From contig NC_003280.10 of the NCBI RefSeq assembly GCF_000002985.6, positions 2,542,001 through 2,606,000 on the forward strand: a stretch of DNA of 64,000 nt, in the 5' to 3' direction. Positions 45,504-57,789 of this stretch are shown here, piece by piece. This DNA comes from Caenorhabditis elegans (Eukaryota > Nematoda > Chromadorea > Rhabditida > Rhabditidae). The notes under the pieces are model-generated. The model searched no databases. It was not told the origin of the DNA and saw only the letters and a list, made by a program, of their open reading frames with translations. The translations under genes and the position numbers were made by a program. The stretch's first letter is position 1. Each line of letters opens with the position of its first letter.

Positions 45504-47639
45504 ATGTCAGTTGACTTCGATGTACCTCTCTGGCTATATATTTATTATCAGTTTATCGGAACCGTATCGTTGTTTTTGAACTTGTTCACAATGTTGTTGA
45601 TATTGTTCAAAAGCGAGAAAATTGACGTTTTCCGGAAGTCATTGCTAGTTTTTCAGGTAATAAAGAATGTGAGCTTAATTTTAATCATAAGCCTAAGCCT
45701 AAGGCCCTAACTAAGCCTAAGGCACTAAGCCTAAAGCGTAAGGCCTAAAGCCTAAAGCCTAAGGCCCTAAGCCTAAGGCCCTAAGCCTAAGGCCCTAAGC
45801 CTAAAGCCTAAAGCCTAATGCCCTAAGCCTAAGGCCCTAAGCCTAAGGCCCTAAGCCTAAGCCCCTAAGCCTAAGGCCCCAAGCCCAAGGCCCTAAGCCC
45901 AAGCCCAAGGATCACTTTCATTTCCAGGCAACCTGCACTGTCACCGACATCCACTTCACCTTCCTAATGCAACCTCTACCCCTAATACCTATCATGGCGG
46001 GCTATTGCGTGGGCTTCCTGGCAAGATGCTTTGACGTCTGGACCCATTATCTAATAGCCTTCGTCGTTGGGACCATAGTGGCCCAGCTTGAAAGCCTAAC
46101 ATTTTGCTTCGTAAAAAAACATCAGACTATTGCAAATATCACCAAAAAACATGTGATCTCGAAGAGTGTCGACGATGCGGTCACCTGGTTTATGCCGTTT
46201 TTTCCAGTTTTTGGATATCTCGCATTTTGCAGTGCTGGCATGAAGAGAGAGGAGCAAATGGATTATGTCAAGCTGCACCGTCCAGAGTATGTTCTGGAAT
46301 TTTCTGATCTACCGAATTTCGCAATCTATGAGCTGAACTTCTGGCTCTACCTTGTCATTTGTTTCGGCTCGCTTGGAGCAATTTTCTGTGGAGCTGTATT
46401 CACTTTTACCACTGTTGACATGTTCAAAATGCTGAAAAGATCACGGCGAAAGATCTCGGTGTCCAACTTTAAAAAACAGCGATCTACGATCAAAAGCCTC
46501 CTGGCACAATTTGCGGCTTCATCCCTTCTTCTTATTCCGCTCCTTTGCTTTTCTCTAGTTTTATTGCTGAAATTCGATGGATCCCAGGAAATTTGTAATA
46601 TAATTTTGATGGTTTTCTCTACAAGATCATCGGTGAACGCGGCGGTGCTGATTGCAACTACACCTCCATTCAGGAACTTTGTGTTGAGGTGAGCCTTCAA
46701 ATTTTTGGAGAAAAAACATTTTGGCGGGAAATTCAAATTTTTCAATCAATTTTTTAGCGGGACTTTCAAATTTTTTGATAAGAACAAATGTTTGGCGGGA
46801 AATTTCATTTTTTATCAATTTTTTTCAGCGGGAAATTCAAATCTTCTGAGAAAATAATTTGGCAGGATATTCAAATTTTTTGAGAGAATTTTATGAGAAG
46901 AGTATTTTGGCGGGAAATTCAAATTTTCTGAAAAAGTATTCCGCGGAAAAAACAATTTTTGAGAAAATATTTAGGAGAGAAACTCAAATTTTCTGCGAAA
47001 AAAAGTTGGCCAAAAATTCAAAATTTCTGTGTAGTTTTATATGCAAACATTTATTTTTTAAATCAATTTTTTTTTAGCGGGAAATTCCAATTTTATGAGA
47101 AAATATTTTGATGGGAAATTCTAACTTTTTAGAAAATATTTAGGCGGATAATTCCAATTTTTGAGAAATTTTTTTGATGGGAAATTGTAATTTTTCAGAA
47201 AATATTTTGGCGGATAATTCCAATTTTTTGAAAAAAAAAATTTAGCGGGAAATTCAAATTTTTTGAGCAAAAAATTTTAGCGGGAAATTCAAATTTTCCC
47301 ATTTAAATTTTTTGAAAAAAAAAACACATGTATTTTTGCGAAAAAAAAGCGGGAAAAATAAAAGAAAAATTGGCGGGGAAATTAAAATTTTTGAGAACAC
47401 ATTTTGGCAGAAACTGTAAAATTTCTGAGAAAATATTATAGCGGAAAATTGAAGTTTTCTGAGAAAAAAAATTTGGCGGGAATTTCAAATTTTTTGAGTA
47501 AACATTCTAAGCGGGAAAATTCAAATTTTTTGATTTTTTTTTGGAAAAAAGTTTAATCTCTAATTTCAGGAAAAACTCGACAAACAACTTTGCAATCGCC
47601 ACAGTGGCTATTTCGATGAGTCGGACGTCTTTTACCTAA
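45504..47639 (+). CDS. Sri-like seven-helix chemoreceptor, intact, plus strand
   Basis: Exons are 45504-45656, 45928-46688 and 47570-47639; 984 bp, 327 aa, phases 0 and 2 consistent. It starts MSVDFDVPLWLYIYYQFIGT. The family signature is CTVTDIHFTFLMQPLPLIPI, then ESLTFCFVKKHQTIANI, YVLEFSDLPNFAIY, KISVSNFKKQRSTIKSLLAQ and RSSVNAAVLIATTPPFRNFV. The tail is KNSTNNFAIATVAISMSRTS. It is closer to the 41782-43593 copy (same 51-codon first exon) than to the MEDIDFSD group. Intron 1 is filled by a CCTAAGCC telomere-like array and intron 2 by a GGCGGGAAATTC minisatellite. An upstream ATG at 45408 in the same frame is possible, but other family members start here. Confidence 0.87.
45690..45912. repeat. 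Telomere-like CCTAAG array in sri intron
   Basis: About 220 bp of AAGCCTAAGGCCCTAAGCCT units, a degenerate reverse form of TTAGGC with an extra CC spacer. It occupies nearly the entire intron. Confidence 0.88.
46720..47560. repeat. GGCGGGAAATTCAAATTTTT minisatellite in sri intron
   Basis: About 25 degenerate units of roughly 30 bp (TTTGGCGGGAAATTCAAATT then TTTTGAGAAAA). A related GAATTCCCGCCAAAA array in opposite orientation lies at 57790-58068. Confidence 0.85.
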
Positions 47640-47892
47640 TCCTAATCTAATATGAATCAATTTTTTTGATTGTAAAATTAAAAAGTATTTACATTTATTG
47701 GAACAATCTTAAATTCCATAATTTATTTCATTTTAATTTTAAATAAACTTTCTAAATTCAAAATGTCAGAAATTTGGAAGAAAAGAAGGAAACGTGAACT
47801 TGAACTCCAACAAAAGTACAAATGAATTGTCATCAGAAATTATTCATTTCGACAATACTACTACAACTGCATGAAATAAAAATAGATTTTTA
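47640..47892. other. Short intergenic spacer
   Basis: AT-rich 3' flank of the sri gene and promoter of the next gene. No feature resolved. Confidence 0.5.
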
Positions 47893-49136
47893 ATGATTAT
47901 AATGGGTAAGTTGACATCTGCCAAATGTAAAAAATTAAAGTTTTTTTTTTCAGATTTCCTTCACATTATTCTCTGGGTCTCCACATTCTTGGGTGAGTAT
48001 CCTTAAAATTTTTCGGTCAATTTTTTAAATGAAAATGAGTATATTCATATGTTTTTGCAACAAGAATTTCAAAAACTCAAAGTAATTATTGAGTTTTTCA
48101 GTGGGAAACTGTAATTTCTCAAAAATATGAATATTATTTAAAAAAATGTTCTTAAATTGTACCGATTTGCCGGAAATTTTCACGGGAATATGCAGATTTG
48201 CGGAAAAAATTTTAATTCCGGCAACTTGCGGAAACATTCAATTTCGGCAATTTGCCAATTTGTGGGAAATTTTGAAAACGGACAATTTGCTAATTTTCCG
48301 AAATTTTTAATTCCCGCAATGTGCCGGTTTACCGATTGATTTGCCGGAAATTTTCAATTCCGGCAGTTTGCCAATTTGCCGGAACTTTTCAATTCCGGCA
48401 ATTTTCCGGTATACCGATTTGCCGGAAATTTTCAATTCCGGCAATTTGCCGATTTGCCGGAAATTCCAATTCCGGCAGTTTGCCAATTTGCCGGAATTTT
48501 TCAATTCCGGCAATTTGCCGGTTTACCGATTTGCCAGAAATTTTCAATTCCGGCAATTTGCCGATTTGCTAGAACTTTTCAATTCTGACAATTTGTCAAT
48601 TTGCCGATTTGCCGGAAAAAATAGTTTGCCGCCCACCACCGTCATAAGGAATTCTAAATTTTTGCATTTCAGCTACCATCCACGGTTGCTCCAAGAAGAA
48701 GCGTCCGTCTGAGCCAAAACCAAAACCTGCAATTATCAAGGGGGAAACGCCGGCTCCAGTGGCAGCGAACAAAAGTAGTGACGGGGAAAAGAAGAGTAAG
48801 GAAAAGGAGATAAAGAGCAAGGAAGAGACAAAGAGTAAGGAGGAAGTAAAGAAACCGCCGATGGATTTCTCAGAGGCTCTGAAACACGAGAAAACTTACA
48901 ACAGAGATCTGACGGTTGAGGAAGTCAACAAGACTGTCGAACAAAAACCTGAACCACCGATCGTTCTGAAACCGAAGGGCTCGACGACTACTGCAAAGGA
49001 GAAAAGACCAAACTTGGACCCAACAATCAACACAATTGAAAACACAGAAGATGAACTTGTACCAAAAAAGCGTCCCCAAACCGACTCCGAGGAGGAAAGA
49101 AGTCTGATTAGATTTATTGAGAAGATGGATATATAA
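47893..49136 (+). CDS. Secreted Lys/Glu-rich small protein
   Basis: Exons 47893-47905, 47954-47992 and 48673-49136 join in phase 1, giving 171 aa. The first two small exons encode a signal peptide (MIIMDFLHIILWVSTFLA) followed by TIHGCSKKKRPSEPK. The mature part is low-complexity (KSSDGEKKSKEKEIKSKEE), then a less biased C-terminus (MDFSEALKHEKTYNRDLTVE, LIRFIEKMDI). Only one Cys is visible in the mature part. I do not recognise a family. The large second intron contains a TTTGCCGG repeat block. Lack of an intact alternative frame and good splice sites support the model. Confidence 0.75.
48160..48640. repeat. TTGCCGGAAATTTTCAATTC repeat block in intron
   Basis: About 14 units of roughly 32 bp (GCCGGAAATTTTCAATTCCG then GCAATTTGCCGAT). 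Same family as 16028-16530 and 22685-22780. Confidence 0.85.
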
Positions 49137-51436
49137 TTCGGATCCGAAAAGTAATTGGAAAAATAACTATTGAAACGTGAATAAATATTTTGAAAAATGA
49201 TACATCTTGTACATCTTGCAAAGTGCGAAAATGTGCACGGTTCATCAAAATAATTTTAGGACGGCATTACAAAAGTGCCATTCCCACCAAGGGTGTCATT
49301 TTTCGATTTTTTTTTTCGAACTTTTTTTTTCGTCAAATTTTGAACGGCTGAATCGGCAATTATTCACCGATTTTAGTTTTACACAATTATTTTTCTCATA
49401 TTTTCCGTTACCAAAATTCTGAAGAGTTACTGTGACTGTGACTAAATTGTTTGTTTGTTTTCCCGGCCCTTTTTTCTTTACCTTTTTTGGTACTTGTCAC
49501 GGTGTGGATTTTTTAACAAAAAATCAAAAAAACATGTTCCAAGAATTAATTCATTCTTAACCATTGTGTGACACGTGGCATTTTTTTGAGTTTTTTTAAA
49601 ATGGATTTCAGATGTTTTAAATCAGCCAACTTTCAGCTTTGTTTCAGTTTTTCTTAAATTTTTTTTTGGATTATCAAAGTTGACAGCATTTTCAAGGAAG
49701 ACCTAAAGAAAAAACTAGAACAACACATTTTGAAATAGAGAAAAACAACAACAAAGTATGTATATCTTGCGCCAGGAAAAGTCCTCTAACTGACCACTGG
49801 GCCCACAACTTTTTTTAAAAATTTAACATTCTAATAATTACATGCCTGGTTACAATACTAACATATTTTTAAAATTTTTCTATGTCTAGTTTTTGAGAAA
49901 ATGTAGGTAGTTGTGAAAAAATGGTGGTTCCCATAACAGGGAAAGGATCTCGGAGAATCCTCAGAAATCTGTTACGTGATAACATATATTTGATAGATGA
50001 TGATTACAGTTAATCACTCCAAAAAAAATTAGCTGTTTTAGAGTAAGTTCAACCAAATTACAAAGTGCTCAATTTGTCTAAAAATGCCCTTCTTTTGAAC
50101 ATCAAAAGTTTTGATTTTTTGATTTAAAATATGAAGACTTTTTAGTCAACTTTAAGACGTTGTAATTTGGCTGAACCTGCTCCTAAATAGCTAATTTTTT
50201 GGTTACTGTGACTGTGACTAAATTGTTTGTTTATTTTCCCGGCCCTTTTTTCTTTCCCTTTTTTGGTACTTGTGTATTATACCCCCGCCATTTTAAAAAT
50301 TAATTAAATTTCCATTAATTTATCCGTATTTATTAAACGTGATACCCATTTTTCTTGGTAGGCTTAGGAATGGGGTATAATACACAAGTACCCCTTTTTT
50401 TTTGGGGAAAAAATTCGTAAAACTTTTTTTGACGGTGTAGGAGAGTTGAGCTCATTCAGAAAATTTCCGACTCGGCCGACTGGTCTGTCAGCTTATCTTT
50501 AACCATTACAAAGAGCTGACAGACCTTGGACAGACTTTGGGCAAATCTTGGGCAAGGAGAAAATATTTCCACATTTCTGTCAGTTCGCGCATGCACAACT
50601 AATCATACATTTATCGCCACACCGCGGACCCGAACCAATGCACCCTTTTCCCAATTGTTCACCTGCCCATCCTCTTACCTGTGAAGTCCTCCTCGCGCGC
50701 GCGTAAACATGGGCTATTCAATGTAAAACCAATATCAGAGTACTGTTAAGTTGTCAGGATAAGGAGCTGAATCGACAACATTCTGCTCTTACCGAAATGC
50801 TGTTGGTTATCACTATAATGTTGTTATGGAGAGATTATTAGTAATAAATAATATGACATTCTATTACGTGTTTATCCAGAGATGAGAAAAATCGCCATAT
50901 CTGCCGCGCAAATGAACCCACGGGAAGAGACAAAACTACTGTAGTTTTTAAAAAATTTGTGTAGATTTACGAGCTATTGCGTCATCGTTGAATTGAATTT
51001 TGAGCCGCAATTTTTAATTTTCAAGCGTTTTTCTAATTTTTTCTATTTATTTTGCGTTTTTTTAAAAGATTTATTTAATAAACCAGCCGTTCGCACGCGC
51101 CAAGGCGCGTGCTCCGTCTGGCTTGAGATTTTTCCAAAAATTCACATAAAAATTATTGTAGTTTCTAGATTTTTAAAACATATTTTCAGCTTGGTTTTTG
51201 AATTTTACAACTTGAGGTTGAAAACAGCATTGAAACAAATGTCATGTTTCGGATTATCAGTGAGAATATGAGATCTTCTCTTATTGAGTTTCAGTTTTAA
51301 ATATTTGGGAACAAATCGTGAATTTAATATAATTTCAATTTAAAATTACTTTCTTGAATAGTGTTTGTTCAAAACTATTTCACTTTGACAAATAAAGAAA
51401 TGTTGTATATTGTTATTGGTCGAAGTTCAATCGCTT
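49137..51436. other. Gene-free stretch with scattered repeats
   Basis: A block containing TGACTGTGACTAAATTGTTT and CCCGGCCCTTTTTTCTT occurs at about 49431-49500 and again at about 50205-50275. About 50450-50570 has an imperfect inverted repeat around GTCTGTCAGCT and AGCTGACAGACC. No coding frame is supported. Confidence 0.55.
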
Positions 51437-51442
51437 CCAGCA

Positions 51443-51497
51443 TGGCACAGCTGGTAGCGCGCGCGCCATTGGCGCGCGGACCTTTTGGTTCGATCCC
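51443..51497 (+). other. tRNA-like Pol III box pair (SINE-like or tRNA relic)
   Basis: A-box-like TGGCACAGCTGG (51443-51454) and B-box-like GGTTCGATCCC (51487-51497) at normal tRNA spacing, with a strong CGCGCGCC/GGCGCGCG hairpin between. Acceptor and T stems do not pair, so it is not a working tRNA. A similar box pair lies in both arms of the foldback element at 8404-10009. Confidence 0.55.
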
Positions 51498-51730
51498 CGC
51501 GAGGGCAAAAAAATTCTAAAATAGCAAAAGTGTTGCTGAGAATGGTCAAACTACTGGAGATGTCTAGCGAGACCCAGATAAGAGCAGAGGTGCTTCTGAG
51601 AGGGTTGGTGATTCAGGGGTAGTGCGAGCACTATCTCCTGTCTCTTATGTGACACATTGTTGTGTTTCTGTGGTTATAATAATACTCCCTCCCCCCATAC
51701 TCCTACATATGGGGGCGAGTGAGAAGGCTG

Positions 51731-52036
51731 GAGTTGTCGAGCGAGACCTCAGAAGAGAGCTGAGTTGTCTAGCGAGATAGCAGAGAAGAGATGAGTTGTC
51801 GAGCGAGACCTCAGAAGAGAGCTGAGTTGTCTAGCGAGATAGCAGAGAAGAGATGAGTTGTCGAGTGAGACCTCAGAAGAGAGCTGAGTTGTCTAGCGAG
51901 ATAGCAGAGAAGAGCTGAGTTGTCGAGCGAGACCTCAGAAGAGAGCTGAGTTGTCTAGCGAGATAGCAGAGAAGAGCTGAGTTGTCGAGCGAGACCTCAG
52001 AAGAGAGCTGAGTTGTCTAGCGAGATAGCAGAGAAG
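51731..52036. repeat. Five 62 bp units GAGTTGTCGAGCGAGACC-type
   Basis: Unit starts are at 51731, 51793, 51855, 51917 and 51979, nearly identical. Each contains GAGTTGTCGAGCGAGACCTC and TTGTCTAGCGAGATAGCAG. The array ends about 16 bp after the Helitron stop codon side, so it is probably part of the Helitron 3' region. Confidence 0.95.
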
Positions 52037-52051
52037 AATAATAAGCTTTAT

Positions 52052-55000
52052 TCAAAGAACTTCATTAAAAACGATATTGGTGACAATATTAGAACTGGAT
52101 TTTACAATAAGACCTTCTTTGGTACGAACTCTTGATAGAGCAACATATAGTTGTCCATGAGTGAAAACATCGGTGGGAATCCAGAGACCGATTTTAGAAA
52201 AGGATTGTCCTTGGGCCTTGTTGATCGATAATGCAAATGATAAGCGAACTGGGAACTGTGTGCGCCTGAGTTGGAAAGAGATGTTCTTATCATCATAGCA
52301 ATCGATTCTTGGAATGATTGTGAAATGTCCTTTCCTCTCGCCAGTTGCAAAGCGACATCCAAGTGAGTGACTGGCCAATGTTTCGACAATGAAACGGGAA
52401 CCATTGCAAAGGCCAGCGGAAACATCGAGATTCCTGAGCAGAATGATCACTGAGCCTTTCTTCAGCTTGAGAATATGGGGAGGAAGAGATGATGGGGACA
52501 TCTTGTTGAGAAACTCGGTGGGATAGTGCATAGTATCCGCTTGATGTTCCACGATCACTTCATCTCGTGACAGATAGATTCTTTCCTCGCCAACCATTCG
52601 ATTGTGAACATCGTCATTCAGTTGAGCAACGTCGACGTTCTTAGGTGTAAGGATGACGTTGTCACATGGATCAGACGTGGTTGGATCGATAACTGCTCCG
52701 AACACTTCCTCGACGATTTTGTGATCGCACATGACAGAGAGTGGGAGTGTAACCTTTGAATCAGAGTCATTTGCAGAACCATCGCCAACATTGAGGAGGA
52801 ATTGGATCCAATCCGAGTCTCCAGATGTTACTCTCATATTTGAGATGAGATGCAAAATTTGAAACTCTGTCCATAGTGGTGATCTTTTGATGCATGCGTC
52901 TACTTGATCAGCTCTAGAGCTTCTCTCCACCACAGGTAGGATTTGGCGAAAGTCTCCTCCGAGGATCAGGATCTTCCCACCAAATGGCTGATCGATCTTT
53001 GTGAGATCCCTAAGCAGTACATCGACCGTGTCGAGGGCTGTCTGAAAGTTGAATGAATGATTTGATTAGTACGATCAGAATCACTCTAATACCTTGGGAA
53101 CCATTGATGCTTCATCCCAAATGAAAACGTCGTTCTCCGCTAGCTCTTGTGCTTCTTTCAATTGCCTCTGATGAAGAGAAGACTTGCATTGATTTCTAAT
53201 ATCAAGCTTGAAAAGGGAAGCGGATGTTCGACCGAGTGGGAGTAAATTGGCTGCAATTCCTGTCCACGCCGTACACGCTACCTGAAAATATGCAGTATTG
53301 AAATAACTTTAGTATGTTTGGTTGAAAGTTTACCTTCAGTCCTCTTCCAACACAGATGTTGTACAGAGTGATGTAGAGATAAGTCTTTCCGCTCCCTCCA
53401 GGCCCATCCAAATAGAAAAGACGGGGTAGCGAGGCATCATCTAATGCAGCAAGGATCTGGTCAGCTGCACGTTTCTGTTGATCATTGAGTGTCGCAAGGA
53501 GCCTATTGCCTTCTGATGCACATTGAGCAGGGTTGACTGTGTCGAGATCGATTGGTGGCGGATTGATAGATGGTTTGGTGACATCGAATCTTTTTCCAAC
53601 CCTGGAAAAATATTATAATCTACTTTTGAAAAAAGCTCAAAAGATACCTTTGAAGGCGACTTTCGATATCAAAATATGCAAGTGCCTCAGCCTCTTCTTT
53701 CCCTGCTCCAGCATGGCGAAAATCCTCAGAAAGATCCCACTTCACGGCATCCCAAAGTGCGTTCAGATCGTGAACTTCGTTAAAAAGAATGATAGCGACA
53801 AACATTGAGCGAAGAGCTGCGGGCACTGAGCATCCAGCCCACTCTTTCAAAGACTTCAAATATTCGCTGTCATCATTCAGAAGTCCTTGAGCTTTTGCTG
53901 CTTCCACATAAGTTGCGTATACCACTGGAACATTGTTCTCGTCCAAAACAGTACGAAGATCTTCGAATGACGTCGCTCCTTTGATGTTCAAAAGAAGAAT
54001 TCGAAGTGCGTATCTCTCGGTTTCGTATGGTGGGACAGTGTACATTCGGCCTATCTGCCTTGTGCCTCTTCCTCGAACCTTCCAGCCATCCTTTTTCACA
54101 AAGGTGAAGTGCGTTGGCATATCCATGTAGAAGAATTGGCGTGAATCAACAAATGTCGAAGGGATGTTCCCGCTCTCCGCAATATCCTTGCTCTTTTGGT
54201 TGATCTTAAACCAAGCTGTGAGAGTCGTGTCGGTTTGTGATGAAGATTCGAGTTGTTGTGTGGTGACACTGGCTCTAAAGTAGATCGTTTGGAATCCTTC
54301 GAGATGCACAGCGAGTCAATAAACTGTATCGGACTTCTTTTCCAGTTTGAATCCCAAGATGTGGTGGATTGCCTCGGGAACACAGACGTATCGAGCATCT
54401 AGATGCTCTCGGATCTCATCAACAACATTTCCATCTCCACGTACATTTTGGATGATGTTGAGTGCAGCACGGTCATGTCCTTTGTAGACATATTTGAAGA
54501 GATATTTTACAGCTTCGATGAATCCACAAATCTCGACATTCATGTGAGCATTGTAACGGAGCAGAAGCCATTTGTTGTATGGAACAACTCTCCTGTTATC
54601 GAGATGTTGGGTGCCATAATCCACATATCGTCCATCATCCCTTCGACGATACCCGGGATATCCATCAACGTTGAGAGTGGTGCTAGGATGAAAATCCTTC
54701 GGATACCTTTTCGAGCAGTGCCCATCAACCATGCATGGCGAGTGAGGATTTTGAGCACCACATGGACGATGCATCATGGCGGTGGTCACAATGCGATGAA
54801 GTTCTGGCTCGTTGTCAGGATTTGGAATCTCAGCTTGCACAATCTTGTCGATGTCCTCCGAGGTTCGTGGCTTTGAGTTCTCTGCCATAGTTAACAGCAT
54901 GTGTACATGAGGAAGACCTCGTTTTTGCCATTCGAACACGGAAATGTATGCGGCAACATGTCCGAGAATATCCCGATTTAGAAGATCGTCAAACAGCGCA

Positions 55001-56925
55001 TCTACCTGGAACACAATGAAGAAAGTGATGAGTTAAATATAGATCTTCAACTTACTTTTAGCTTGAAGACACGGGCAATAAGGTCTGGACGATCAGATGC
55101 AGATTGTCGCGGACCGAGGTTTTCAGAAATCTCTGTCCATGCAGGATTACACGTGAAAGTTAAAAATATATCAGGCTTTCCGAACTTCGAGACAATAGCC
55201 ATCGCGTCTTGAAAGTTTTGGACCATTGCTCGGGGACTCCCTGGAAAAGATGATGGAAGAACGATGCGTCTTCCTGGGACATCAGTATCTCCAGCAATAT
55301 AATCCTGAACCGCATTGTAGTTGGCGGCTTTCAAATCAACTTGATGAGTTCGATGATAGTTTAGCCTGTTTTGCTCGATCTGCAAAAACATGATTATTTT
55401 GTGAACATGAGATCATGTATTCTTACCTTTACCCATGAGTCTACTGCAAACTGTTGAAACAGGGCACGCCCGTGATGCAGTGGATTGAAAACTCCTGATC
55501 TCTCCATGAGCAGGTAACTGTAGTACATCTTCTGAGTAATCCTTCCTTGTTTCTTCTCCGATGGTCTCTTTTCCAAGTCAGGATGCCATCCGTCGGTTCC
55601 ATTTGGAAACAATACAGGATATGTGAGAGGATCGCAGATCCTATCGATATCACGAATCGTCTTAAGTCCTCCTCCTCTTGGATGAACAGCCAAAGAGCGA
55701 GTGGTTGGCACTTCATCGTCTTCGCCCACAAAAACAACTGCGACTTCATTCGCTTGTGGCAAGTTATAACGTCGTGGATCCTTAGTTGTCGAAATATCGA
55801 AGATCAGTCGAACGCATCCCGGATGTCGTCCTTCCTTTGCAGCTTCAGAATTTTCTTTTTCTTCAACTTCAGCCATCATCTTGTATGCCTGTGCATATGG
55901 ATTGGTTCTCAACAGAAGACTGCTCAATTCAGCCATAACAGCAGGATCACAATCGGCATTGGCAGGATTTCCAAGCCTCTCGTCTGTTGCTTGATCAGTG
56001 TCCAGGATGTAGATCTGTCCAAATGCTGGTCTCTGGCCTGGATCCGGGTGAAGTGGTCCCGCAAAATGGTAAACTTGACCGTGGATTTTGAAGCAGTATG
56101 GGCCGCGGCCTCTCGGAACATCAAGTTGTGCACCCATCGATGCCATTGCGAACGATGAATTAAACTGTCGGATGTTCTTCTGGAAGTTACGGGCGTGAGA
56201 AGAATCATCGAGGAGAAGATGTCGTAGTTCATCTGGGTAGTTGGAGAATCGATCTTGAAGTGTGGTTGTTAATCCGAAGTTGCAACACATATTGATATGA
56301 TCGTTGGATGAGGACACCTCTCCTGAAACATTAAATTTCTGTATGATGCTAGTATATGTTATTAGTTATGAAAAAAAACCAATCTGAAACTCAGAATGGA
56401 AATAAGAAGTAGAAGTTCACTAAACTTTGAAAAAATGTATACCTTGAAAGAATCTGGCATTGCAGTTCTTGCACACACATCTCATGTTTCCAAGGTAGTT
56501 GGGATTGGCAACAGATGACGTATCGTGTGTTTTTGCTACTTCATTTCTTTTTTTCTTCATCCATACTCTTTTTTTATATTTCATCTCAGCCTTTTCCTCT
56601 TCTCACATTGAAGCTCGTTTTTCCTTTTTTCTTTCCCAATCCATCCTGAGTCTTGATTCTGATTCTTGCGAAGTTTCTCTTGAACGACGTTCTCTCTTCC
56701 ATACAGCATTTGAGTTGTCACTAAAACTGCTTATTGGTAAAATTCCACGAGCATTCAAGATCCTTACCTTAATGTTCTGGAACGTGTCCTCCTAGAGACG
56801 GGTTCTTGGGATGTAGAAGGGAAATCAGGCAGGTTTGTTGGTTTGGTATCCATTGCTGAATCGGGTAGAGTTGTTGGTTCCGTATCCATTATTGAATCGG
56901 GTCGACTTGTTAGCTCGTTATCCAT
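52052..56925 (-). pseudogene. Helitron RepHel transposase with two in-frame TGA codons
   Basis: Exons in coding order are 56925-56768, 56720-56443, 56322-55427, 55379-55056, 55005-53648, 53601-53334, 53281-53093 and 53041-52052. All phases fit, giving about 1486 codons. The N-terminus has a Cys cluster (MRCVCKNCNARFF, then CCNFG). The Helitron N-terminal domain follows, then the HUH nuclease (RGLPHVHMLL near residue 585) and the two-Tyr motif (VKYLFKYVYKGHD near 722). A PIF1-type helicase follows, with Walker A GPGGSGKT near 1070, Walker B IWDEAS, GGDFRQ, and SINKAQGQSF with YVALSRVR at the end. This is rolling-circle transposition machinery. Two stops interrupt an otherwise clean frame: TGA at 56605-56603 (codon 92) and TGA at 54318-54316 (codon 782), both readable as single changes from CGA. 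Exact element ends were not determined. Confidence 0.93.
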
Positions 56926-57789
56926 TGTTGATTAATAATGAGAAAATTATAATTTTCTTCTCCTTATATAGAATTTTTTTGGAAGATTCTAGAAGTTTTG
57001 GGTCTTGAAACGAATTGGGTTTTAGAAGGACAGATTTAATATAGTTTAAACTTGTAATAATATAAATTAAAAATTGCACAATGAAATAGTCAAAATTTAA
57101 ATTTTGCACACTACATTGAAAAATCCAGAAGTTTCTAGATGGTTGTAGAATCTTCTTGATTATATTAATGGGTAGTTCCTGTGATGTCTTTATCAGTGAC
57201 GTCATCTTTTGTGACGTTATTGGAACATTCTCTTCTTTTTCTGCAACTTCTGGAAGATTCCAGAAGTTTCTTTTACTGTAATGGGCGGAGCCTATGACGT
57301 CACATTCTGTGACGCTGATATATTTGGCGTCATCACCTATTTTTTTCCGAATGTGAGACTATATAGGTGTCATCATATGTGACGTCATAATCTGTGACTT
57401 ATTTTTTGTTACGCCAGTGATTGTGACGTCATCAGAATTTTCTGGAAGTTTCTCCAAAATTCTAGAAGGTTCCAGAATTTTCTGAAAATTATATTGGGTT
57501 CAGCCTGTGACGTTTACTTAATGTCCTCATCATGTGTGACGTCGTCAAGTGTTACGTAATCCGAGATATCTAGAAGTTTTTCGAAATTTCTAGAAGATTC
57601 TCGAAGTTTATTGCATGAAGTTTTCCTCTTCTATAGGTTTATTAAATTCTAAACAAATGTGCCGGTATGTGGCATTGGTTGTGTGCGGGAATTTGGTGTG
57701 AACCTTCTGTGGTTCAAACTATCTTCCCCTTCATACTTTTTTTTTCTGTCAAACAAAGTTGAATTTGACTACTCCGACAAAATTTCTCT
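56926..57789. other. 5' side of Helitron, no gene
   Basis: Sequence rich in TGACGTCA-type words (TGTGACGTCAT repeated about ten times between 57190 and 57560) and TCTAGAAG words. These may be transposon promoter repeats or flanking repeat DNA. Confidence 0.5.

Noticed and set aside
51441..51507. Genuine tRNA gene
   Set aside because: Pol III boxes are present but acceptor and T stems do not pair and no anticodon loop can be formed.
54316..54318. TGA as selenocysteine or programmed read-through
   Set aside because: Helitrons are not known selenoproteins and related proteins favour Arg here; a nonsense change is simpler.
54403..54876. 157-codon plus-strand frame inside the Helitron
   Set aside because: Antisense shadow of the HUH exon; no motif or splice support.
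55547..56158. 203-codon plus-strand frame inside the Helitron
   Set aside because: Antisense shadow of the N-terminal Helitron exon.
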